Positions 49,844 to 59,908 of a stretch of 64,000 bases of DNA are shown one piece after another. The DNA lies in contig CP136061.1 in the NCBI GenBank assembly GCA_032622095.1, forward strand, positions 47,189,797-47,253,796. The letters are read 5' to 3'. Made by a program: the position numbers and the translations under genes. Source of the stretch: Siphonodentalium dalli. Taxonomy: Eukaryota; Mollusca; Scaphopoda; Gadilida; Siphonodentaliidae. Under the pieces are notes generated by a model, which made no database searches, had not been told where the DNA came from, and saw only the letters and a list, made by a program, of their open reading frames with translations. Each line of letters opens with the position of its first letter. The first letter of the stretch is position 1.

Positions 49844-49960
49844 TACAGTAGTGCCCTAAGTAATCGACCCCTTAACCACATCAGAATTATGGGTAATTTT
49901 TCAAGATTTAGTCGGAAATATGGCTTGTTGCCATTCATGATTACTTAGGGCATTACTTTA
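49844..49960. mobile_element. CAGTAATG foldback MITE, internally deleted
   Basis: TACAGTAGTGCCCTAAGTAA at the left and TTACTTAGGGCATTACTTTA at the right. Half of the inner stem is missing. Lies 150 bp beyond the SVIP stop codon, so it could be in that gene's 3' untranslated region. Confidence 0.7.
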
Positions 49961-50112
49961 CTTGTCCTACTTAATTGTTGTCAGAAAAACAATAAAATCA
50001 CAATAAAACAGAACCTCCGGCTGAATTCCAAAGTATACTGATCCTTCAGTCGTGAGTCACCTCCATCAAAGAAAATTGTTTTGAACACACCTTCCAGCTG
50101 CATGGTTGATGC

Positions 50113-50127
50113 TTAAGATACTTGCCA
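50113..50127 (-). CDS. SVIP: SVIP coding exon 3 (terminal)
   Basis: Fifteen nucleotides encode W-Q-V-S and TAA after acceptor GCATTTCAG. The conserved Trp directly after GLK matches the vertebrate C-terminus. Confidence 0.88.
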   Translation of the reverse strand, partial: WQVS

Positions 50128-53100
50128 CTGAAATGCAAACAAACAACAGTATTAATGTGACTTGGCACGTTCACGGTTATTATACCCCCAGTAACGAGCT
50201 ATGGGGGTGTACATAGGAATCATCTTGTCCATCCATATGTCCATCCGTAGATGCTTTTATTCCTACATTTGTCAATTTGTTTTTTATTTTAAACTTGGCA
50301 CAGATATTTAGTATCATAGGAACCTGTGAACCTGCAATTATGAAGTCTCTTAGACTTTTTTGTGGAGTTATTCCCCTTTTTTACTTAGAAAATTTTCTCA
50401 AGATGCATTATTTTGTACGAGTTTTTATTCCTACATTTTTTTGTCAATTACATTGAAACTTGGCACAGATATTTACTAAATTTTAGTACCATGGGAACCT
50501 ATGCACCTGCGATTATGAGGTCCGACTATTTTGTGGAGTTATCTGCCTTTTTCACAACACTCAAATCAAGCTAAGCAACTTTTTATTTGTTTACTAACCT
50601 TCAGGCCTGCTTCTCCTGGAGGTTGAGTTTGTTGTTTCTTTTCAAGCTCCTCTTGTCTCTGTTGTTTGCGCTTAAGTGCCTCTGGGTCCTTGACCCCTCG
50701 ACCTTCTAATTCTTGTTGCCTTTTGTCTGCTGCTTCTGCTTGCTGACGCCTCCTTGTTTCCTTATAAGAACAAAGTAATAAATTTAACTGGATACACTGT
50801 CATAAAGAGCATTATTCACAATTTCAGAACTCACATTTTTTCCAAATATGTTGGTTCATAAATCATGCCTGTCTGCTGCGCTAGTAGATCATGCCATGAA
50901 ACTCTACTCAGACTAATGCCCATAGAGATCATATTCCACCATTTCAAAACCTTTGAACTTTTTGAAGTTGAAAAGATAATGCGGGTGATATATTTCTTAG
51001 TTATTATCTGTTCTGTAATAATGTACTTCACTTTAGGTAAAGGTCATAACTCGAAATTTCACAATTTAAGTGACTTTGTGAGCGATTTTGCTTTGCGTCG
51101 GTTACTTAATTCAATGTTTATTGCGATATCGGCTCAGAAAAGTCACATAAAAGCATGCAATTTGGAGTTGGGACCTTCACCTTCAGTGAAGTACATTATT
51201 AAGGAACAGATAATAACTAAGAAATTTATTCCCCGTGTTATTTTTTCGACTTAATAAGATTCCCTGTCAAAACTTCAAAAAGTTCCCAGGTTTTGTACTG
51301 GTGGAATATGATCTCTATGGGCATTAGCCATATAGTAGAGATTCATGGCATTATCTACTGTGCTAGTTAATTAAATTTAAAGCAGTTTCAAAATTGGATA
51401 AAATGACCTTTATGCATAAAGTGACAGATTGATAAATGTACATATCTGCATTTTTATGGGAGTCAATTGCACTGAAACATAATCATTTGCGCAAATAGTT
51501 TATTTTCAACTTATTTGCACTAAAGCACCTGAGGGTCATGAATACATTGAATAGGAAGCTGGATGCCATGGGATAGATAAATTGTTAAATTGAATGATAT
51601 TGAAGATAGGATGAAACTGTACTCTGAGATTGGGAATCATCAGGGTTTCCACTCATTCAAAGCCAATCCCCGGGCAATTTAGGTTGTCTGACAGCCAGCA
51701 CCCTTTACCAACATCATGGCATTGTCTGATTACATTTGTGTTGATTTGCTACCAGTTTGATAGTGATTTTCTAGCTGCATAAAGCCATAATTTGTTAAAG
51801 CCATAATTTGGAAGTACTGTTACAAATATTTTCATTTCCGGATGATAGCTTTAATGGATTACTCAAATGTAAATACAGATCAAGTTTGAACTTAGGTTAG
51901 GTTCTACCATTTTTACTGCAGTTATGGTAATTTGAGAATCTGGGGTCAGTTCGAATCTAGGCTACGTCCGATGAATTTTGTATCCGTCATTACGTGATTC
52001 GTAAATAGTTTTTCATTTCTAAAAAGCCACCAGTCAAATAAAGCCACCTTAATCAGGGGCCATGTCGTCTAGCAGCCTTTTATTTCCATGGGCTTCGTAT
52101 CAGGCATTCTAGGAATATCTCTGCCGAAGCCTTCAAATTGGTGGATGCTTTGGCCTGCCTTAAACATAGAATTACATGAGCTACAATTACTTAAATCCAA
52201 CACTGCCTTTTTCAATCACTAAATTCACCTCTAGGGACCTCATTCTGCAAATGTCAGGCTTGATTGTCAAGGCTGGATTGTGGGTAAATATGCATAGGTT
52301 ATCTGTGAATAATTTGAATATATCTACGAAGATCGATACTAAAGCTGGGCTAATGCTGTCATTAAAAGAGCCGAAGTTACAAAATGTTCTGAGCCAGACT
52401 GTAATATAGAGTCCATGGGAAACTGATACCAAACACAACACTGGGAATTAGGAAAAAAAATTGGATAGGCAAAACCATTTCACCTAGGCTATTTTATTTT
52501 TTGCCTAGGAGAACATGCTCATTTCTCATTGACTTTTGATGATTAAGAGCTCACACGTGCGAGGGTAACACCTACATGTACTCTGTTAACTGTGCCAATG
52601 GCTCACAATCAAACTTATATTCAGGGGCGTAGCCCTGGGCAAGGCTGGACAGGTTTGGCCGTACCAATATTTTGGCAACACAGCTGAAAATGATAAACAT
52701 CTAACATATAGGGGAAATGTCCCGATACACGTTACGATTTCCATTTACCAATTTTTGCATTTCCGATGAGTTCAGCTCATGAGCTCCAATTTTAACAATC
52801 ATGGTAAGCCCAATTAAAGGTACTCAATCCGTAAAGAGGGTCCCCATCTCAACAGATTCCAACAACAACAATCCGATCAGAGGGTCCTATATTACTATTT
52901 CTTTGGCTTTGGGGGTAAAACATATTTGATTCGAGTCGAGGAACCCATCAAACAAAGCTCAGAGTTATTAGATATTGATTTTTGAAATTTGTTAATTTCT
53001 CGAGATGAGTACTAATAATTGCCGTCAATTTTGAAACCTGCTCGAGATGATTAGACCAAAACTCTATTCAAACAGACAAGGATGGATAACTCTAAAATCA

Positions 53101-56100
53101 AGTGGTAATAATCACGCAATTTTGACTACGTACTGGGCCAGAAAGAATTCCCGATAATGAAAAATAATAGATTTCTAAAATCGATATCTAACAAATCTGA
53201 GCTTTGATGGGTTACTTCCTCGACTCGAATCAAATATTTTTGACCCCCGAAGCCATTGAAATAGTAATTGAGATGAGTTTTATCGGATTGAGTACCTTTA
53301 AGATTATTAGAAGTACAAGTAAGACTCATTCCTAATATCTGATCAGTACAAGCAGTTACATCATATTCTATTCATGGATGATATAGATCTGGTGTTATTG
53401 ACCAATGTCTCCTTCAGCCCTAACACAAAACCTCCCTTCCCATATATTTTGTTTCTCCTCCCTCCAAACTACACCCCAGATGCTGTCAGCTATCAATGGT
53501 AAGTTGGTGCATGTGCTAACCAGACGTTCTGGCATATTGATAAAGATGGACTATATACAGTAATGCTCTAATTAATTGACCTCATAACCACAGCAGAATT
53601 ATTTCCGACTAAATCCTGAAAAGTTACCCATAATTCTGCTGTTGTTAAGAGGTCGATTAATTAGAGCATTACTGTATTTCTGGGGAAAAAAACCTGATTA
53701 GTACAGTTATTGTATGTAACTAAGAGTGATCATGACGTTTGAACTTTGAAGTTAAATGTTAGAGATCTAAACGTGTCTATTATCACAGTTTCACCACAGT
53801 ATACAGAGTTGTTATAACAAGATGGCAAAGTTCAGTTGATAGACTGGTCCTTAAATAAATTGAGCTAGCAGTTAAGCTGTCCAATTTGCACTAATTTGCC
53901 CACATGATGGCCACATTATCAATGGCACTGGAACATTGATGTGTCATATAACTAATGCTGAATAGGTAATTGTCGCATGGTTTGGAGCAAAAAGTCACCC
54001 AGGATCTCTCAAACGGGCAAAAAGACACCCATGATGTCCCAAACAAGCAAAATGACACCCAGGATATCAAAGTCACCAAACAACGGGAATTTTGTTTAGT
54101 CCTCTGCTATTAATATTGGCCCAATTATCAAGGATACGGAACTGCGCTGCCAGTCAGACTCAAAGCCCATTTAAATTTCATTAATATTTCACTCCGATCA
54201 CAAACAAATAATTATAATAGCAGACGACTAAACAAAATTCCCGTTGTTTGGTGAGACTTTGAGATCCTGGGTGTCATTTTGCTTGTTTGGGACATCCTGG
54301 GTATCTTTTTGCCAGTCTGAGAAATCCTGGGTGTCTTTTTGCTCGAAACCATGCGACAATGACCTATTCAGCATAACTAACATTTGGCTACCTATACAGG
54401 CATAACATCTCATAACACCCCTCACCAACTTCTGTGGTGACATACATATCTCAGCAAATTTAATTATCACTCGCTCATACATGCAAGCTACCAGTACATG
54501 AAATGAATACCCCTCTTGTATTCTTCCCAACTCACTGCTTCGCGGCTTGGATGATGATTTGCATCGTATAATAATGTTGCCCTCTGCCAAACACTTTCGG
54601 CTATTCAAATACTTTTATGCCTACTACGCCCCTGCTCATATTTTCAATAAGTTTGTTCATATATTTAGAAGCAGTCACTACACTACTCCCTCTTTCTTAC
54701 AGGTGTGCCTCACCCAAGTCCTCCCTCAGAGTCAAATTGGCCATATATATACCCATATACCTCTGTCGCAACTTTTGAAAAATGGAACAAGCCACCTATG
54801 TAACAGAATGAGAGTGAAGAGCAGGAGCCGCACTTAAAGTTAGCAGTTTCGGAATTGCGAACCGGTCACCCACACAAGGACAACTGAGATCAACATAAAT
54901 TAATAGTTGCTTAGCTTCGGTGATTGCAGAAAGCATCAAACGACCAAAGATCTAGACCTCTTGTGGAGAGAAGTCATCAGCCTTCTATATCAACACCGCA
55001 GCCAATACATGCGCAGTAAGGACCTAACTCATGGAAGATGTACATGGAATCAATATATCGAAGCTATCTTCGTTTGTCTATCGACTTTATTACAGTGATT
55101 ATTCTTAATTTTTTAACTTAAATATAAATAAGTTGATGCCCATAAACTGTCAGATTTGGTAATACATTTACCAAATTTTATAATGGGGCAATCTAAATGA
55201 CAATACATGGCTATAATTATGGAAGCAAGGAGCCACCACCTAAATAAAAAACATCGCCATAATTATGCCCTAGTATTACGCCAATGTAGAGCGTAATTAC
55301 ACAGGCATAGGGCATAGCATTACAATTGTGTCCATGTAGTTTGTAATTAAGGCCATGTAGCATGAAGATAGTGGCCAATGGTAAGCGTAATCAGATAATT
55401 ACGCCGACCTGTGGCAATACACTGAATCATCAGGTCTGGCAAATGTGGGAATACAGCTACAATAGCTGTATTCAGTTAACCTAGATGAATTCAGCTATAT
55501 AATCTACTCTCAAACAGGCTGTTTTTTTATAATAATCGAGAAGCGCTAATTTGCGCATCAAATTTAGGTCACACTATTGTCCGGTCACTTTCAACCAAAT
55601 CAAAAACGTCACTTGTTTTGTGACAAAATGTTGCAATTTATTGACACAGTGTTTTCCATTTTATGTGAAAACTTACTACAATGGGAGGTGGACATAAATA
55701 TCCTGGGGACTATTTGGTGTGATAGCTGAACTAAATCAGTTAACAACTTGTAAAACAAAGATATATACCCCATCAATGCCACTCCTGTATTTCTTTCCAC
55801 TGCTAAACCGGAAAGGAGCATTAGAAAGGTGTACATAACCTCAAGCATTTGAACTCACCCACCACTAACTTGTTGTGAGCTATAATGATAACTATTCATA
55901 ACGGTATTATACAGATAGTGTGCGGTATGCTAAAGTAGTGAGTTGTGCTCGGTCGGTTAATCTCGGGCTAGAGATCATGTCCCCCTTTCAGCTATAATAA
56001 TTATAGAGCACCAATCAAATTGCGTTTGAGCAGCACCGGATTACTATTTCTGGAACTGACAAAGACATTGTATATTCAGGGTTGAATATTATATTAAATA

Positions 56101-57592
56101 TAGTTTTCAAGGTATTCCGCAATGCATAAGAGAGTTATTAAACTGTTATGATCGACATCAATCGCCATAGTGAGTTTTCACACATAATTCACATTGCCTT
56201 GTCGACAAAATACAACACTTTGTCACAAAACGAGTGACTGTTTTGATTTGTTTGAAGGTGGTTGGAGAATGGCGTAAGCCGCATAACCTAGTTTAGATGT
56301 GCAAATTAGCATTTCTATTTAATTATCGAAAAACAGCCAGTTTGAGATTAGAATATATAGCTGAATTCAGCTAGGTTAGCTGTACATGTATACTACTAGT
56401 ATGGGAGACCAAATTCACATTTAATAGCAATTTACGCTAAAGCCTAATACAGATTTCCATTACGCTAAAGCGTAATTTCCATTACGCACAAGCTTAATCG
56501 TATTGCTATCATGCTTAAGCATAATTCCATTAACCTTAATGGTTAATGAATTACGCTTAATGGCATTGCGCTTATAAGCATAATTCAAATTCCATATCTC
56601 AAAACTCCCCTGGAGCTGAAATGGATGCAGCCAATTACTGATGCTTTAACGTTTGACATATATTCGTTCACCTTAGATGATACCTATTAATTTTATACAT
56701 ATGGCTAAACCCCTGAAGCGCAATCCAGCTTGATTCATATCAATTGCGCTGAAGCGCATTTCAATTGCACTGAAGCGCAATTATTGATACAAGCTTACAG
56801 TAAGTTACACCCCTGAATAGAGAGGTTATTCCATTAATGAACTGGGGGGGGGTTCCCATATATGGGAAAATAATTGCGCTGAAGCGCAATTGAATTGCGC
56901 TGAAGCGCAATTAATTTTCTATTGGATTTATTCATTAATTAACTGGGGGGTTTAGCCATATATATAAAATTAATTGCACTGAAGCGCAATTCAATTGCAC
57001 TGAAGCGCAATTCAATTGCGCTGAAGCGCAATTAATTTTCAATTGCACTGAAGCGCAATTGAATTGTGCTAAAGCGCAATTGAATTGCGCTGAATCGCAA
57101 TTGATTGTGCTGAATCCAATAGAAAATTAATTGCGCTTCAGCGCAATTATTTTCCCATATATGGGAACCCCCAGTTAATTAATGGAATAACCTATCTATT
57201 CAGGGGTGTAAGCTTGTAACAATAATTGCGCTTCAGCGCAATTCAATTGTGCTTCAGCGTAATTAATATGAATCAAGCAATTTAATTGCGCTTCAACCCA
57301 ATATGGATTGATTGCGCTTCAGCGCAATTGAATTGCGCTTCAGCTCAATTATTAATAAATGTGAATTTGGCCTCCCATAGACCTGATCATGTATTGGCTT
57401 TGGGTCGTTTGGGATACATGATGATGACATGTCATTTGTTTATTTCGTTTACCAGTTACAGTGGTTAACTTTAGTTTAGCTGGCGGTTCCACGCGTCCGT
57501 ATATCGATTGAAAGGGACATAAAGGTATAAACCTCATCAGGTTGTTCATAGTCCTCAGCTTGTCCCTCTAAACATGGCAAACACATCCCCAT
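50113..57592 (-). CDS. SVIP: Small VCP/p97-interacting protein, three exons (gene span)
   Basis: SVIP is a small membrane-anchored inhibitor that binds the N domain of the AAA ATPase VCP/p97 and restrains ER-associated degradation. Joining 57533-57592, 50599-50760 and 50113-50127 on the minus strand gives 78 codons plus stop handling as 20 + 54 + 4 residues, all introns GT-AG and phase 0. The N-terminus MGMCLPC has Gly2 for myristoylation and Cys4/Cys7 for palmitoylation, as in vertebrate MGLCFPC. The VCP-interacting motif R-x5-AA-x2-R is intact (R24, A30, A31, R34, within RRRQQAEAADKR). It is followed by GRGVKDPEALKRKQQRQEEL and the conserved C-terminus GEAGLKWQVS (vertebrate EGGLRWTVS). Human SVIP is 77 residues. 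Intron 1 (6.8 kb) is full of inverted repeats. The exon 1 donor is weak (GTTTAT). Confidence 0.93.
50180..50560. repeat. TATACCCCCAGTAACGAG-headed repeat
   Basis: Head TTATACCCCCAGTAACGAGC with ATGGGGGTGTACATA as its imperfect inverse, then two tandem units with AAACTTGGCACAGATATTTA. Lies within the 471-bp SVIP intron 2 and fills most of it. Confidence 0.65.
50599..50760 (-). CDS. SVIP: SVIP coding exon 2
   Basis: 54 codons, residues 21-74, acceptor CTTATAAG, donor GTTAGT. Holds the VCP-interacting motif and a Lys/Gln/Glu-rich helix. Confidence 0.95.
50870..51375. mobile_element. Foldback element beside SVIP exon 2
   Basis: Left arm about 50873-51050 (ATCATGCCATGAAACTCTAC, GAGATCATATTCCACCA, TTAGTTATTATCTGTTC) is the inverse of right arm about 51178-51370. 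The centre is about 125 bp. It produces a spurious 129-residue plus-strand frame at 50865-51254. It lies about 110 bp upstream of exon 2 in SVIP intron 1. Confidence 0.75.
52814..53301. mobile_element. AAAGGTACTCAAT-family element, complete copy
   Basis: Termini TTAAAGGTACTCAATCCG and CGGATTGAGTACCTTTAA (one mismatch at most) are inverted repeats. The inside is also largely palindromic: CGAGTCGAGGAACCCATC near 52930 and its inverse near 53215. 488 bp, non-coding. Confidence 0.8.
53556..53676. mobile_element. CAGTAATG foldback MITE, short form
   Basis: TACAGTAATGCTCTAATTAA and TTAATTAGAGCATTACTGTA are exact inverted ends with TA flanks. Much of the inner stem is deleted. Confidence 0.8.
53955..54373. 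repeat. Foldback element, second copy of the 116-491 family
   Basis: Left end TGCTGAATAGGTAATTGTCG, right end CGACAATGACCTATTCAGCA. Arms contain three direct repeats of the GCAAAAAGACACCCA type. An inner pair AACAACGGGAATTTTGTTTA (54077) and its inverse (54231) closes a loop of about 130 bp. Confidence 0.8.
55455..56390. repeat. Large inverted repeat in SVIP intron 1
   Basis: Left arm about 55455-55685 (GCTGTATTCAGTTAACCTAG, CACTTGTTTTGTGACAAAAT, ATGTGAAAACTTACTA) pairs with right arm about 56165-56385 in reverse. The loop is about 480 bp. A 79-residue minus frame at 55609-55848 spans arm and loop and has no recognisable family. It is flanked on both sides by degenerate GCGTAATTAC / TTACGCTTAA-type tandem repeats (55260-55410 and 56425-56590). 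Confidence 0.7.
56705..57345. repeat. Foldback element of AATTGCGCTGAAGCGCAATT units
   Basis: More than a dozen copies or near-copies of AATTGCGCTGAAGCGCAATT, a unit that is itself a palindrome with a two-base centre. The left arm (56705-56928) contains CACCCCTGAATAGAGAGGTT and CCCATATATGGGAA; the right arm (57113-57330) carries the inverse with the units as AATTGCGCTTCAGCGCAATT. Ends about 190 bp downstream of the SVIP exon 1 donor. Non-coding. Confidence 0.85.
57533..57592 (-). CDS. SVIP: SVIP coding exon 1
   Basis: Twenty codons, ATG to GAG, then donor GTTTAT. Encodes MGMCLPCLEGQAEDYEQPDE, a myristoylation/palmitoylation type N-terminus. The Met3 codon is a poorer start as it would lose Gly2. 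Confidence 0.9.
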
Positions 57593-58259
57593 GATTATTA
57601 AAAATATTAAAATATGTTGATTTTTCAAAAACTTTCTCTGGTAGTTATTTCATAGTTCATAAGCGACTCAAGCAAGTGCTCGGGAAATAAAAAAAATGGT
57701 GATCAGGGTGTGGATACGCGAATAAAATCATAGCTACATGTATTCAATCTAATCTGACCAAACATCGACTTTAAGAAAAATTATACGTAAAAAAAGGATA
57801 ATTTAAACTACAATCAATGTTTTTACCGATGAATAAGTAATCAATATCAGCTAAGTTTACCATTGTTTGTCCGTTTCACCCATTTCGACATTTCGTGTGT
57901 TTTTAATTTTTCATCTTTTTCAAAGACTGCTTACGTCCTGTATAAATGTAAACATTCTCAGGTGCGAAAAAGACACTTTATTTGCATTTTTTTTTAGTAA
58001 TATTACAACAGAACGAGAGAGAATATTCCGATGCATAAATAAGCTATGATTTTACACATTCCGATACTGGAAATCAGTGAAATTAAAGACAAAAACAATC
58101 AGGACATTCAGGTTTCAAATTCAATCGATTTTCTTAATAAATTCAAAACTGTGCTTTGCTCTTGTTGATACTATTTAGAAAATCGATTGAAAACTGAGTT
58201 TTTGTGATTTAAAGTCCAGTAATTGTGATCACAGGGGCATACTACAAAAACAGATTTCG

Positions 58260-58600
58260 TCCAGGAAACTGCATGGCCACCTCGTCCCAGGTCCAACTCG
58301 GTCCGCTCGACCTGGGCCAGCGCGTCCCGAGCCAGCTCGCCACAGGATATTGTCTTATTTGAGAGTGTGTGGCTGTTATACTGTCGAAAGTCATAGAAAA
58401 ATTTCAACTGACATTCGCATGGAGTATGTATTTTCCGCAAAACATTTAGACTACTGGTACATGGTTTAAAGATGTGGGAAACAGGCCCACTCGCCCAGGG
58501 CCAGCTCGCCCCAGTCGACCTGGGCCAGCTCTTCCCGAGCCAGCTCGACCCGGGCCAGCTCGCCCCGGGCCAGCTCGCCCCAAGGGATAATGTCTTATTT
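58260..58600. repeat. GC-rich GGGCCAGCTCGCCCC ladder, part 1
   Basis: Two blocks (58265-58340 and 58488-58583) of about 10-20 bp units based on GGGCCAGCTCGCCCC, each followed by GGATA(A/T)TGTCTTATTT. Strongly GC-rich in an AT-rich setting. Frames through it (for example minus 58171-58650) consist of a GASWPGASWPG-type peptide with no family. Confidence 0.75.
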
Positions 58601-59349
58601 AAGTTGTCATTTTGGGGTCGTTTTGCTTGCTTTCTCTGGCTTACAGTCAAGTGATACCCGAGTCAAGTGATACCATACAAAGTGATACCCAAATCGGTCA
58701 ACTGATACCCAAGATGTGTATCATTGAATTTGGAATGTTGAATTAAATATACACACATTCAAGATCATTATTTGTCCGAACGTCATGTCGGAATATACTC
58801 CATTCCTCGATCAAAAATGTGCTTGAGTCGAGCCACTGCCGTTGTATATAGTCGCAGATACAACGGAACATATTTGTGGTTATGATGTCAGATAAATATT
58901 GCACTGCTTATATACGGTATGTGGTCGGCATATGAAAGTGATTATCTATCACACTGAAGCCATCTCATCCTCTGAAGTGTGAGGTGTGATTAGTCGATTG
59001 GTTACTGTGTAAACAACCTGCTTCTATTGTTTTGATAGGATATGAATGGGGATATAATAACGGCTTCTAAGGGTTTCCCAAACTCCAGAGATAGTGAGAT
59101 GAACTCAGAGAATAAGAGAAACTTTAATATCCAGAATGTGAAAACAGTTCATTATTGTTATTTATGAATTCGCCGGTTCGTCGTTCAAACCAACTATTGT
59201 GATAAACTGCATGGCTATTATCTTTGCTAACAAACGTGCGTAAAGTAATCTAAATGTCAAAATTGATGGACATAACTCTGAAATATATCATAATCTGAAA
59301 TTAATATATTAATATATATTAACTTATTTACAACTTTAATACAAATGTA

Positions 59350-59440
59350 ATACCCGGGCCAGCTCGCCCCTGAAAGGTGGGCCAGCTCGCCCCAAAAATG
59401 GCCTGGGGCGAGCTGGCCCTGGGGCGAGTGGGCCCGGATC
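59350..59440. repeat. GC-rich GGGCCAGCTCGCCCC ladder, part 2
   Basis: CGGGCCAGCTCGCCCCTGAA and GGGCCAGCTCGCCCC on the left, GGGGCGAGCTGGCCC on the right, forming an inverted repeat about 330 bp upstream of the unnamed gene's first coding exon. Confidence 0.7.
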
Positions 59441-59772
59441 CAAAGATGTGTATATATATATAACGGATGCATGTAATCTATATAAATTGGGGCATTGGTA
59501 AATGTATATAAACAAAAGCGAGAGATAAATAAACACCTTAAATTAAAATAATGTGTTACAAAACTCCTCACCTTGATTATTCTAAAAATAGTAACAATCG
59601 TCACCATTGTTTGTCGTTAAACGCCGTTATGTTATGCAATTAAGAAATATTTACTGTATATTTGGGCAAGGGCACTGTTGGCTAAAAATACATGTAAGTT
59701 CCAATTTGAGGTGACAAAAAAAATATCTATGCACATATTAGCTTAACATTTTTGTCTTATCTCAATTCCAGT

Positions 59773-59908
59773 ATGGAGCGCGATCCAGTCGAAACGTGGA
59801 TAAATGAAATCCGATTTTCCACAGAAATGGAATGCATGAATGTTTTACAAGCTAAACATCTGGAAGCTGATCGGCAGGCGCATTATACAGTAACCAAGTT
59901 AATAAAAG
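59773..59908 (+). CDS. Unnamed gene, coding exon 1
   Basis: Acceptor CAATTCCAG at 59763-59771, donor GTGAGG at 59909. Phase-1 end. Confidence 0.75.

Noticed and set aside
50865-51254. 129-codon plus-strand frame beside SVIP exon 2
   Set aside because: Spans both arms of a foldback element; composition and position explain it.
58171-58650. 159-codon minus-strand frame with GASWPGASWPG repeats
   Set aside because: Product of the GC ladder; no splice context or family.
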